A DNA stretch of 64,000 bases, from assembly GCA_934667175.1 (NCBI GenBank), contig CAKULN010000012.1, positions 1 to 64,000 of the forward strand, written 5' to 3'. The notes below the pieces were generated by a model. That model saw nothing but the letters and a program-made list of their open reading frames with translations. It did no database searches and was not told the origin of the DNA. Within the stretch, counting starts at the first letter, position 1. Each line of letters opens with the position of its first letter. The translations under genes and the position numbers were made by a program. Of the stretch, positions 24,653-32,646 are shown piece by piece. This stretch comes from an uncultured Bacteroidales bacterium (lineage in GTDB: Bacteria > Bacteroidota > Bacteroidia > Bacteroidales > UBA932).

Positions 24653-26395
24653 TTACTTCACCAGCTTCACGCCCTTCGGGAGATTGATCTTGGATTTAAT
24701 CGTTCCGTCCGCCGCCTTGCGATGCGACACGGTGATCGGTCCGTAAGGTGTAGGGTACGAGCCTTCCGCCCATTCCAAAGAACCGAGATGAGGGTTTATC
24801 CTGACTTTCTTGAACCCCGGCTCGGCAGGTTCGATGCCAAGCACATGCGAACTCAGCCACACAGTCGGGCCTGACGCCCAACCATGGCAGAAACTATGAC
24901 GTAATCCGACATAGCAATAGGCCCCGCCATCGGCATGGATGTCGTATTTACCCTCCGGAACGATCTCGTCAATCCTGCCGGCTCCCTCCGCTTTGGAGTA
25001 GTCGAAATCCTCCCAGAATGTTGTCGCTCCGAGATCAAGCATCGCCCCCCAATAATCCGAGATCATCCTCATGGCCTCGTCGTAGTCTCCGCTTTTGGCC
25101 AAAGCCTCAAGCATGTAATAGCCCATGAACGAGGAGAATCCGTTGGCTCCTCCGGCCAGAATCACGTCACGGACTTTGTCAGTGTCAGCCATATCCTCAA
25201 GATAAAGCAGAGCGGCCGCCTGTTTGCTGGAGGTAACGGAAGGCTTATACTCCCGTAACTTGGAAGCCGCAGCCGCGCATTCATCCTTCAATTTGCCGTC
25301 ACCAAGCCATCCTGCCATGTCCGCACCGGCCTCCATAGCCCTCACAGATAGTGCCTGAAGACCGGCGTGGATGGCGTCAGGTTTTTCGGAGGTCGGCCAA
25401 TCTATGAAACGTCCGTCCTTGAAGTTCTCTTTCGAACCGTCGAAGTTAGCCATCACCGCGTGCAGGAGATCAGCCAGATAGGCATGCTGCTCCCTCAAGT
25501 ACGCAAGGTCACCGTAATATTCATAAAGATGGTGATGAATGATGATCCACCATAATGAATATGAGCATATTCCATTCATCCACACTGTCGGTGGAGTGCT
25601 GTTCCGCACATAATCCAGACTTCTCTGGACAACCTTGTGGTTACCGAAGACCGTGTTAACGGCCATCACCTCCGGGTGCATGTCTCCTATCCACACGAGC
25701 CTGTCCCTCTTGATGCCGTCCCAGAGATATTCCTGCATGTTCAGATGAACCGTGTAGGCTCCGGTCTGCCAGATTTGGTTCAGTCTTTCGTCGCTGCATC
25801 TGAATTGTCCAATGTAAGGGATGTCACGATAGCGCGAGATGGCTCTGACCGTCACCAACAAAGCCTCTGTGTCCTCCCCAAGCAGTTCCAGACGCACGAA
25901 GCGGAAACCGGTGTTGCCATATTCAGCGGATCCAAGCCATGGAACAGAGATCTCGAAGTCTCTGACCGAGTGCTCGTTGGTGGCTGTGGTACCGGCATCT
26001 TCCACATTGCTGAGAGCCTCGCTGACCGATTCACCGAAGCAGATGCGGAAACGTGCCGCCCTCTTGTCGGCCGACATGGCCCTTACTAACTGGATGCCAC
26101 CATGGATCTCTTTTCCGAAATCCAACAGGACTGAACTCCTGCCGTCCTTGCTGTTTCTGAACACACAGACATTAGGCTCATTGGTAGAGACTTGCCCGCA
26201 GTACGGCCGCAGAAGGTTCTCCGTTCCAGTCACCCCACCGTCCGAAAGCATGACACGGACCGGGGTGATGTACTCGCTGACAAACTCTGCGTCCATCCGC
26301 CTGACTTTAGCGTTTTCCTGAATACCAGCCTCCTGAGCGGAAGCAAAGAGTGCCGCTCCCAGCAGCGCTCCGAATAGGATTATCTTTTTGATCAT
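24653..26395 (-). CDS. Exported alpha-L-rhamnosidase-like glycoside hydrolase (GH78)
   Basis: 580 residues from the ATG at 26395 (MIKKIILFGALLGAALFASAQ, a signal peptide). A longer frame upstream would add 35 residues read from a REP-like repeat and is rejected. An N-terminal beta-sandwich (about 25-200) is followed by an (alpha/alpha)6 barrel. The segment WDGIKRDRLVWIGDMHPEVMA carries the Asp/Arg/Trp/Gly-Asp signature of GH78, and the end 'GFKKVRINPHLGSLEWAEGSYPTPYGPITV' is the usual C-terminal beta domain. It should release terminal alpha-L-rhamnose from glycans in the periplasm; the exact substrate is unknown. It stands alone, not in a SusC/D locus. A promoter-like sequence lies so close that the mRNA may have almost no leader. 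Confidence 0.88.
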   Translation of the reverse strand: MIKKIILFGALLGAALFASAQEAGIQENAKVRRMDAEFVSEYITPVRVMLSDGGVTGTENLLRPYCGQVSTNEPNVCVFRNSKDGRSSVLLDFGKEIHGGIQLVRAMSADKRAARFRICFGESVSEALSNVEDAGTTATNEHSVRDFEISVPWLGSAEYGNTGFRFVRLELLGEDTEALLVTVRAISRYRDIPYIGQFRCSDERLNQIWQTGAYTVHLNMQEYLWDGIKRDRLVWIGDMHPEVMAVNTVFGNHKVVQRSLDYVRNSTPPTVWMNGICSYSLWWIIIHHHLYEYYGDLAYLREQHAYLADLLHAVMANFDGSKENFKDGRFIDWPTSEKPDAIHAGLQALSVRAMEAGADMAGWLGDGKLKDECAAAASKLREYKPSVTSSKQAAALLYLEDMADTDKVRDVILAGGANGFSSFMGYYMLEALAKSGDYDEAMRMISDYWGAMLDLGATTFWEDFDYSKAEGAGRIDEIVPEGKYDIHADGGAYCYVGLRHSFCHGWASGPTVWLSSHVLGIEPAEPGFKKVRINPHLGSLEWAEGSYPTPYGPITVSHRKAADGTIKSKINLPKGVKLVK

Positions 26396-26400
26396 ATTCA

Positions 26401-26432
26401 CAAACTTAATGAAAATTCCTGACAGAGCCAAA
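26401..26432 (-). promoter_or_regulatory. Promoter-like sequence directly before the GH78 gene
   Basis: Minus-strand TTTG (26429-26432), 20 bp, then TAAGTTTG (26401-26408). The -7 box ends 5 bp before the ATG, so the transcript would be leaderless or have only a few nucleotides of leader. Confidence 0.55.
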
Positions 26433-26465
26433 ACCATCTCCGGGTGCAAAATCCCGGTATCTCTT

Positions 26466-26487
26466 GGTCGCTGAGCCTGTCGAAGCG
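26466..26487. repeat. REP-like element
   Basis: GGTCGCTGAGCCTGTCGAAGCG, given here as core CTGAGCCTGTCGAAG, is the inverted orientation of the family. About 25 bp on, 'ttttggacttgatcc' occurs, the companion sequence also found beside the copies at 1675 and 2862. Confidence 0.75.
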
Positions 26488-26604
26488 TCCGGCTAAACAC
26501 ATATTTTGGACTTGATCCGGTATTTGCCCCCGAATAGCCTCTATTCTATGATATCGGGTGCAAATCCGGATTTTATGCCCCCGGAGAGACAAGTTGAGAC
26601 ATAC

Positions 26605-26633
26605 AAAAAAACCCGGCGGAGAAATCCGTCGGG
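26605..26633 (-). terminator. Intrinsic terminator of tRNA-Leu
   Basis: On the minus strand CCCGACGGA-TTTC-TCCGCCGGG folds into a stem of nine pairs (one wobble-type mismatch) followed by seven T. It lies 8 bp after the tRNA. Confidence 0.85.
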
Positions 26634-26641
26634 CAATCTTG

Positions 26642-26724
26642 TGCGGTAGGTGAGAGTCGAACTCACACGGGCTTGCGCCCACTACCCCCTCAAAGTAGCG
26701 TGTATACCATTTCACCACTACCGC
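26642..26724 (-). tRNA. tRNA-Leu(GAG)
   Basis: A class II tRNA with acceptor GCGGTAG/CTACCGC, discriminator A, anticodon loop TTGAGGG (anticodon GAG), a long variable arm (TGGGCGCAAGCCCG) and T-loop GTTCGACTC. CCA is not encoded. Confidence 0.93.
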
Positions 26725-26752
26725 AAGTATATCTCCCTTTGTTTTGGGATTG

Positions 26753-26783
26753 CAAAGATAAAGAATATTCCCGAAATACCAAA
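26753..26783 (-). promoter_or_regulatory. Bacteroidetes-type promoter for tRNA-Leu
   Basis: Minus-strand TTTG (26780-26783), exactly 19 bp, TATCTTTG (26753-26760). It is arranged back to back with the rpsP promoter at 26787-26818, only 3 bp apart. Confidence 0.8.
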
Positions 26784-26786
26784 AAA

Positions 26787-26818
26787 TTTCGTGAATAAAT
26801 TTATATTTCGTAACTTTG
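26787..26818 (+). promoter_or_regulatory. Promoter for rpsP-rimM
   Basis: TTTC (26787-26790), 20 bp, TAACTTTG (26811-26818). A small hairpin TCTCCA/TGGAGA follows at 26823-26839 in the leader, about 40 bp before the rpsP start. Confidence 0.65.
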
Positions 26819-26880
26819 TCCGTCTCCACGAGTTGGAGATCTTAGGTTAAACATTATTAATTTATTAAAACAGATTCACA

Positions 26881-27447
26881 ATGGCTGTTAAAATCAGACT
26901 TCAGCGCCACGGTAAGAAGAATTTCGCATTCTTCCACATTGTTGTGGCAGACTCACGCGCTCCTCGCGACGGACGTTTCATCGAGCAACTCGGCTCTTAC
27001 AACCCTAACACCAATCCTGCCACCATCATCCTTGATGGCGAGAAAGCTCTCAAATGGCTCAATGTCGGCGCCCAGCCTACACTCGTAGCCCGCAGAATCC
27101 TCTCTTACGAGGGTGTTCTTCTGAGAAAGCACCTCGACGGCGGAATTGCCAAGGGCGCTCTCACACAGGAGCAGGCCGACCAGAAATGGAACGCTTGGAA
27201 GGCGGAAAGAGACGCAAAGATAGCGGCTAAGAAGGCAGGTCTTGTAAAGGACGCCGCCGACAAGGCCAAAGTCGCTCTCGAGGCTGAGAAGAAGGTTAAC
27301 GCGGAAAGGGCCGAGGCTCTCGCAAAGAAAGCAGAGGAACTCGCTGAGGCTCAGCGCAAGGCCGCCGAAGAGGCAGCTGCCGCAAAGGCAGCCGAGGAAG
27401 CAGCCGCTGCTGCTGAGTCCGCTACGGAAGCTCCGGCTGAGGCTTAA
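26881..27447 (+). CDS. rpsP: 30S ribosomal protein S16
   Basis: 188 residues. The S16 core (about 1-85) starts [41 protein letters not shown]. The remaining ~100 residues form a Lys/Ala/Glu-rich helical tail ([28 protein letters not shown]), an extension common in Bacteroidetes S16 and absent from the E. coli protein. S16 helps assemble the 30S body. rimM begins 5 bp after the stop, the usual S16-RimM pairing. Confidence 0.97.
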   Translation: MAVKIRLQRHGKKNFAFFHIVVADSRAPRDGRFIEQLGSYNPNTNPATIILDGEKALKWLNVGAQPTLVARRILSYEGVLLRKHLDGGIAKGALTQEQADQKWNAWKAERDAKIAAKKAGLVKDAADKAKVALEAEKKVNAERAEALAKKAEELAEAQRKAAEEAAAAKAAEEAAAAAESATEAPAEA

Positions 27448-27451
27448 TCCG

Positions 27452-27976
27452 ATGTCCAGGGCAAAAACAGATTTTCTGCGTGTTGCCCGGGTACTGAAGT
27501 CCAACGGTACCGAAGGCGAAGTCCTTATTGGATTCCGCGAGATAAGTCCCGAGGACCTGAACCAAAAGGAACCGGTGTTCATCACGTTCGATGGGCTGCC
27601 GGTTCCGTTTTTTATTGAATCATTCTCCAGAAAGGGCACAAGCAGAGCCCTTGTCCGCCTGACTGGCGTAAAGAACCTCGAAGACGCCGAGGAACTGGTC
27701 GGAAAGGATATATTCGCAAAGCCGGACGGAGTCAATGAATATGAGAACTCAGACGACGGCCTGACGGTTGATGACCTGATCGGTTGGACTCTGCGTGATG
27801 CCGATAATGAGAAAGTCGGCAAGATCACCGACTACGAGGACATTCCCGGCAATACCTGCCTATATGTGGAGACGAAAGACGGACAGGTGATGATTCCTCT
27901 GCATGAAGACCTCATCCTGTCCGTCGACGAAGATTCAAAGACCATCTCGGTTGATGTCCCCGAGGGGCTGATCTAA
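27452..27976 (+). CDS. rimM: Ribosome maturation factor RimM
   Basis: 174 residues. The N-terminal beta-barrel (VARVLKSNGTEGEVLIGFREISPEDL) and the C-terminal PRC-barrel (LIGWTLRDADNEKVGKITDYEDIPGNTCLYVETKDGQVMIPLHEDLILSVDEDSKTISVDVPEGL) are both present. RimM assists 16S processing and 30S head assembly by binding S19. The stop is 3 bp from the convergent DUF975 gene, with no obvious terminator between. Confidence 0.95.
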   Translation: MSRAKTDFLRVARVLKSNGTEGEVLIGFREISPEDLNQKEPVFITFDGLPVPFFIESFSRKGTSRALVRLTGVKNLEDAEELVGKDIFAKPDGVNEYENSDDGLTVDDLIGWTLRDADNEKVGKITDYEDIPGNTCLYVETKDGQVMIPLHEDLILSVDEDSKTISVDVPEGLI

Positions 27977-27979
27977 ATC

Positions 27980-28660
27980 CTAAAAACTTACTCCTTTCCT
28001 TCTTTCATAGTCGTCCTTCACATCAAGGTAGAAAGAAGCCTGCGCAGTCTGGGCGTAAGGGATAAGCCACAGCAATCCTATTCCCAAAGTGAAAACGCTG
28101 AGGATGAACCATCCGGCGAAACTGAGATAAAGGTAGAAGAGGTCGAATTTGTGGCCGTACATCATGTCTTTGCTGAGGTTGATCGCCTCGTTTGCCGAAA
28201 GCTCCGGCCTGTCCACCAGGATGTAGTTCGTCATCGCATACGAAAGCATCTTTATAAAACCAGGAATCAGGAAAAGCATAGACCACAGCAAAACGAAGAA
28301 CCTGTTGAGAAAATACCCCCAGACATGATGGAAGTAGTTGCCGAAACCGATCTTGAATTCGTTCTGAAGCATCCTTTCATCACTCTTGACAAGAAGTTCC
28401 TTGAAGCAGTTGGCAAGGCCGACCAGCAATGGAGAGATCACCAAGAGCATCCCAAGCAAAAGCAACGGGTACACCTTCATCAGATCCATGGCAAGTTCCA
28501 GATTTGTGGGATCATTCTGAAGTTCGGCGGCCTTGACCTGATAAGGGGCAAGGAACACGGTTGACAGGACGAAATAGGCCAGAACAGCCAACACCGCCGG
28601 CGCCCATTTCCCCTTGAGGGCGGCCAAAGCCTCGTTTTTGTAATCCTGATTCTCTCTCAT
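27980..28660 (-). CDS. DUF975 family membrane protein
   Basis: 226 residues with about five to six membrane segments: LAVLAYFVLSTVFLAPY (about 24-40), LLLLGMLLVISPLLVGLAN (65-84), FFVLLWSMLFLIPGFIKMLSYAM (120-143), and two near FYLYLSFAGWFILSVFTLGIGLLWLIPYA (175-205). The N-terminal 'MRENQDYKNEALAALKGKW' and the 'MTNYILVDRPELSANEAINLSKDMMYGHKFDLF' segment are typical of DUF975. Inner-membrane location is expected; no function is known. It is a single gene on its strand. Confidence 0.85.
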   Translation of the reverse strand: MRENQDYKNEALAALKGKWAPAVLAVLAYFVLSTVFLAPYQVKAAELQNDPTNLELAMDLMKVYPLLLLGMLLVISPLLVGLANCFKELLVKSDERMLQNEFKIGFGNYFHHVWGYFLNRFFVLLWSMLFLIPGFIKMLSYAMTNYILVDRPELSANEAINLSKDMMYGHKFDLFYLYLSFAGWFILSVFTLGIGLLWLIPYAQTAQASFYLDVKDDYERRKGVSF

Positions 28661-28772
28661 GGCAGTATAAAGTTAAAATTAATATTGATGGCCAACTTGA
28701 AATTGTTTTGATTTGCCTGCCTGAAGAATTTATTCACCTCAGAGAACATTTCAAACAAATCAGAACAGCGTC

Positions 28773-29531
28773 TTAATATTCAACAGCGATGGCGGCCACC
28801 AAGACATCAAGACAGAATGACTGAGGGTACAGCATTTCGTTGGAGGAAGACACATCAAATTTGACAGCATCAACATCAAATTTAGAGGCGTCCTTCATCT
28901 CCCATGCCGTCCAATCCTTAACAATCTTTTTCTCGGCTCCCCTGTAGTCCACAAGATAGAACTCTTCAGTACATACCTCTATGTCGTTCTTGAAGAACTT
29001 GGCTGTCACCTTAAGGAAGTCTCCATCGGCGACCTGGCCGTCCGCGGCAAGTTTCTCAACATATTTTGTGTTGTTGATGTAGAAACCAGACACATAGCAG
29101 GTAGATTTAGAGAAATAGTTCTTGTAATTGAACAGGATGTCGTAACCGGATTCCAAAGACGGGGAGTAAACGGCGTAGGCCTTGTTGGCAAGACCGCTCT
29201 TTGAGTCGGAGAGACCGGCGCCAAGGCCTGCGGACGAGAGCGTCTGAAGATCCGCCGGCTCTTCCAGGCTTCCTTTCTTCAAAGAGACACGCCAACCACC
29301 GTTGAAACCGGAATTGACATCATCGCACGTGGTACGCAATGCGGAATAATTGTCCAGCATGATGTATTTGTTGTAGTAAATGCTGTCCACAACCGGAAAA
29401 GAGGTCGAGTTCTCCACGATGTAGCCGAAAGTGCCCGCCAATGTGTAGCTCATTGTCGACGGTTTGCTCTCGCAGGAAATAATCGCAGCCGAAACGACTG
29501 CCAGAGCGAGGACTTTGATTGAGTTTTTCAT
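28773..29531 (-). CDS. DUF4465-like lipoprotein
   Basis: 252 residues with a lipoprotein signal (IISCES, Cys20). The mature part has beta-strand character and the DUF4465 features 'GFYINNTKYVE... FLKVTAKFF', 'FYLVDYRGAEKKIVKDWTAWEM' and a Ser-Ser-Asn/Pro-x-Phe-Cys-Leu-Asp end (VSSSNEMLYPQSFCLDVL). Such proteins are jelly-roll, surface-exposed lipoproteins in Bacteroidetes with no assigned role. It stands alone with its own promoter (29560-29591). Confidence 0.78.
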   Translation of the reverse strand: MKNSIKVLALAVVSAAIISCESKPSTMSYTLAGTFGYIVENSTSFPVVDSIYYNKYIMLDNYSALRTTCDDVNSGFNGGWRVSLKKGSLEEPADLQTLSSAGLGAGLSDSKSGLANKAYAVYSPSLESGYDILFNYKNYFSKSTCYVSGFYINNTKYVEKLAADGQVADGDFLKVTAKFFKNDIEVCTEEFYLVDYRGAEKKIVKDWTAWEMKDASKFDVDAVKFDVSSSNEMLYPQSFCLDVLVAAIAVEY

Positions 29532-29559
29532 AAAAAAATTAATTTTATCGTTAATCCGC

Positions 29560-29591
29560 CAAATTTACAACATAATTTCAAGAGTAACAAC
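29560..29591 (-). promoter_or_regulatory. Promoter for the DUF4465 lipoprotein
   Basis: Minus-strand GTTG (29588-29591), 20 bp, TAAATTTG (29560-29567). The ATG lies 28 bp downstream of the -7 box. Confidence 0.6.
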
Positions 29592-29602
29592 TAAGTAATC
29601 GA

Positions 29603-29637
29603 TAAAAAAATAAGTTGCCCCACCGTGAGGCAACTTA
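29603..29637 (-). terminator. Intrinsic terminator after the MFS pair
   Basis: On the minus strand AAGTTGCC and GGCAACTT form a perfect 8-bp stem, followed by ATTTTTTTATC. It lies 36 bp after the stop of the MFS gene at 29674. Confidence 0.85.
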
Positions 29638-29673
29638 GAAGCTGTTTTGATTTGTTTTATACCGCTGGCCAAA

Positions 29674-31029
29674 TCAGTTGGACCTGTCTGGCAAATCGAG
29701 CCTGAGCTGAGGGTTACGGCGGGATGACATCCTCAAGGCGAACGCGAGAAACAACGCCACAATGCAGACAGCCACGAACATCACCTCCACCCAGACAGCG
29801 CCGGTCTCGCTCACGCCCTTCTCAAGGTTGGTGGCCGCGAGTATCTTGCCGGCTAGCATCTTGAACGACATCAGTCCAAGATTCTGGACCCAGTAAATTA
29901 ATGAATATGCCGTTCCAAGCACCTTATCCGGCACTATCTTCGGAACTGACGGCCACATGGCGGCAGGCACCAAGGAATAGCCGAAGCCAAGGAACACCAT
30001 GCTGAGGTAGCCGTAAAACGGCACACCTGACGGGGCGAAAGCCAGCAGCAGATGCGCCACGAGGGCAAGCACCGCACCGGTCAGCATCCAACGGGTACCA
30101 TAACCGATCTTGTCCACCAATATTCCGAAAATCGGAGCGAAGACAACAGTGGCGAACGGAAGCATGGATATCATCCAACTTGCCGCTTCCACGGGAACGT
30201 CAAAACGAGGAATAAGGATCGCGGAGGCGAACTTCTTGAAAGAGACCACGCTGCTATAGAAAAAGACACAGAGCAGAGCGATGGCGATGAACTGCTTGTT
30301 TTTCAAGAGTTTTATAACATCAGAGAAGCGAAACTTGTCCTCCTCGGCGGTGTCGACTTTGTCATCAAGCCCCTCCCGACGGTCAAAACGGGCGTCCATG
30401 GCCACGAACACCCCCCAAAGCACCATGCCGACAATCATCAGGACGAGCCCAAGAAAAGCAGGCGAGGCTGTCTCTGTCAACGAATATGTCTCCCCTGCCG
30501 CCTTCGCCATCACTAGTTTTGGAGAGATGACGAGGGCGAATGCGGTCCCGAGCCTGGCTATGGCCAATTGCACTCCCATGGCAAAGGCCATATTCCCTTC
30601 CCTGAACCACTTGGCGATCGATCTGGTGACCGCCACGCCGGCGATCTCGCTTCCGAGACCAAAAAACATGCAGCCTATGTAGGCGATTGTCAAGGAAGTC
30701 CTCGGAGGAAGTCCGGAAGTCAAGGCATAAGTTACCAAGGCGGCTCCTCCGGCCATCATCGTGACAAAAATGGAGCCGGTCACCCTCACTCCCCACTTGT
30801 CCAGAAGCATGCCGCAGACCACCAGTCCACCGAACACGCACAGAACCGAGTAACCGCTCGTATAAAGCCCGTAATCAGCAGAATTCCACCCCAGCTGAAG
30901 CGCGGACGGATTTTCGAAAAGGTGAGACAGCGTCGAGAACATGTCATCGAAGTAGTACGACGCGAACATCGGCACAACGAGACAGGCCAGAGCTATCCAA
31001 CATGAATATTTCCTTAAATTTTTTGCCAC
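29674..31029 (-). CDS. MFS transporter, OFA-like (first of two paralogs)
   Basis: 451 residues with about 12 membrane helices. The motif 'GMLLDKWGVRVTGS' between helices 2 and 3 is the MFS motif A (GxLaDkxGxR), and a helix-5 motif (GSEIAGVAVTRSIAKWFREGNMAFAMGVQLAIARLG) resembles anion:anion exchangers of the oxalate/formate family. The central cytoplasmic loop carries DDKVDTAEEDKF. It shares this architecture with the gene immediately upstream (31121-32545) and the two are likely duplicates. Substrate unknown. Probably an inner-membrane symporter or exchanger. Confidence 0.85.
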   Translation of the reverse strand: MAKNLRKYSCWIALACLVVPMFASYYFDDMFSTLSHLFENPSALQLGWNSADYGLYTSGYSVLCVFGGLVVCGMLLDKWGVRVTGSIFVTMMAGGAALVTYALTSGLPPRTSLTIAYIGCMFFGLGSEIAGVAVTRSIAKWFREGNMAFAMGVQLAIARLGTAFALVISPKLVMAKAAGETYSLTETASPAFLGLVLMIVGMVLWGVFVAMDARFDRREGLDDKVDTAEEDKFRFSDVIKLLKNKQFIAIALLCVFFYSSVVSFKKFASAILIPRFDVPVEAASWMISMLPFATVVFAPIFGILVDKIGYGTRWMLTGAVLALVAHLLLAFAPSGVPFYGYLSMVFLGFGYSLVPAAMWPSVPKIVPDKVLGTAYSLIYWVQNLGLMSFKMLAGKILAATNLEKGVSETGAVWVEVMFVAVCIVALFLAFALRMSSRRNPQLRLDLPDRSN

Positions 31030-31120
31030 AATCGTTCAGTTTATCGTTAAGTAGCAGAAAATGGCTGGCAACCTTCCTACGTCGGCCAAGTCAGTCACCG
31101 CAGGAAGGCTCCACTGACGC

Positions 31121-32545
31121 CTATTTCTGGATGTTCGGCTGTTCGAGACCGAGATGGCGCTTGCCGTCCAGAACCTTGAGGTAGAGGGCGATAAGAAGGG
31201 CGGCCACACCGAATCCTGCGAAGATGACGAGCGGAACCGTGTAATTGTAGGGGATGAATTCGGCTCCGGCGGCCTTGGCCGCGATGACGGCAGGATTGTC
31301 CGCGTTGACGTTTGCCAGAACGCTGCCTATCAGCTTAGGGACAAAGCAGAGACCGATGTTCTGAACCCAGAAGATAAGGCAATATGCCGAACCGAGGATC
31401 TTCTCATCGATGATCTTAGGGACAGAAGGCCAAAGGGCGGCCGGGACGAGCGCGAAACTTATGCCAAGGACCACGATTGTCGCAAGGGCGATAAACTTGC
31501 TGTGGGTCGCCGGCAGCGCGAACGCGAAGACCAGATGGCAGACAATCAGAAGCAAAGCTCCCCAGATGAGCATCGTGGCGCCCTTACCTTTTGTGTCAAG
31601 GAACCTGCCGAGGAACGGAGTGATGACAGCGGCTCCGATAGGGAACCATCTGAATATGTCAGAGGCGGTCTTGGCGGAGATTCCGTCAAGGTTGCACTGA
31701 AGCATGTTCGCGCCATATCTCTGGAACGGGAAGATCGCGGAATAATACAGCACGCAAAGAAGGGCCACCACCCAAAAACTCTGGGAAGAGAATATCTTAC
31801 CGAGGTCGCTGAGTTTGAACTCATCCTCTGATGACGACTCATCAGATTTGGCTCCCGCCTCCACAAGCTGTCCGTCGAACTTCTTGTCCATGACGCTGAA
31901 CACTAGGAAGTTGATCAGACCGATAAGAAGAAGCACCGTGCAGAATCCGACAGGCCCCTGCACGCCACCGAGTTTGGAGGCGAGGATCGGGCTGATGGAG
32001 AACACACAGAAGACACCAACGCGGGCGATTGCCATCTCGACGCCCATAGCCATGGCCATCTCCTTGCCTTTGAACCATTTGGCGATCGCCTTGGAGACAG
32101 TCGTACCGGCCATCTCGCAACCGCATCCGAAGATCATGAATCCGAGAGCGGCCATCTTGGCGCTGCCCGGCATGGAGACCCACCATGTTCCGAGCCACTC
32201 GCAGAAAGCCGTTGTCTGGAACCAGTCCGTTATACCTATATATTTAATGGAGGCTCCGATGAACATCATCGAGGCGGAAAGGATTCCCGTGAAACGGACA
32301 CCCATCTTATCCAGGATGATACCGGCCAGGATCAAGAAGCCGCAGACATTGAGGATGTACTCCGCGCTGGCGTAGGTTCCGAACACATCCGGGCTCCAGC
32401 CCCTCTGCTGCTCTATCAGTGCCTGCAACGGCGACATGACATCCACGAACATGTAGCCGAAGAACATCATCAGCGCGATGAGAATGAGGGCGGTCCATCT
32501 TGCGGCCGGCGAGTCATTCATCAGTTTTTGGATCTTTTCTGACAT
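31121..32545 (-). CDS. MFS transporter, OFA-like (second paralog)
   Basis: 474 residues, about 12 membrane helices. Motif A reads GIILDKMGVRFTG; the helix-5 region is GCGCEMAGTTVSKAIAKWFKGKEMAMAMGVEMAIARVG, colinear with the neighbour. The helix 10-11 segment 'ALVPAALWPSVPKIIDEKILGSAYCLIFWVQNIGL' is almost the same in both (SLVPAAMWPSVPKIVPDKVLGTAYSLIYWVQNLGL). The two genes are 91 bp apart, the gap holds no clear promoter, and they probably share one transcript that ends at 29603. An AAAAGGA stretch precedes this start. Confidence 0.86.
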   Translation of the reverse strand: MSEKIQKLMNDSPAARWTALILIALMMFFGYMFVDVMSPLQALIEQQRGWSPDVFGTYASAEYILNVCGFLILAGIILDKMGVRFTGILSASMMFIGASIKYIGITDWFQTTAFCEWLGTWWVSMPGSAKMAALGFMIFGCGCEMAGTTVSKAIAKWFKGKEMAMAMGVEMAIARVGVFCVFSISPILASKLGGVQGPVGFCTVLLLIGLINFLVFSVMDKKFDGQLVEAGAKSDESSSEDEFKLSDLGKIFSSQSFWVVALLCVLYYSAIFPFQRYGANMLQCNLDGISAKTASDIFRWFPIGAAVITPFLGRFLDTKGKGATMLIWGALLLIVCHLVFAFALPATHSKFIALATIVVLGISFALVPAALWPSVPKIIDEKILGSAYCLIFWVQNIGLCFVPKLIGSVLANVNADNPAVIAAKAAGAEFIPYNYTVPLVIFAGFGVAALLIALYLKVLDGKRHLGLEQPNIQK

Positions 32546-32646
32546 TTGATTATTCCTTTTAAAATATATTCGCTGCGAATGTAAAAATATTCAAACAAGT
32601 TGCGAATATAAGAAAAATGTCGGAATAAAGTCGTACCTTCGTAATT

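Noticed and set aside
26396..26500. Longer start for the GH78 protein at 26500
   Set aside because: The extra 35 residues (LRQAQRP type) are read from the REP-like repeat, and the Met at 26395 starts a clear signal peptide.
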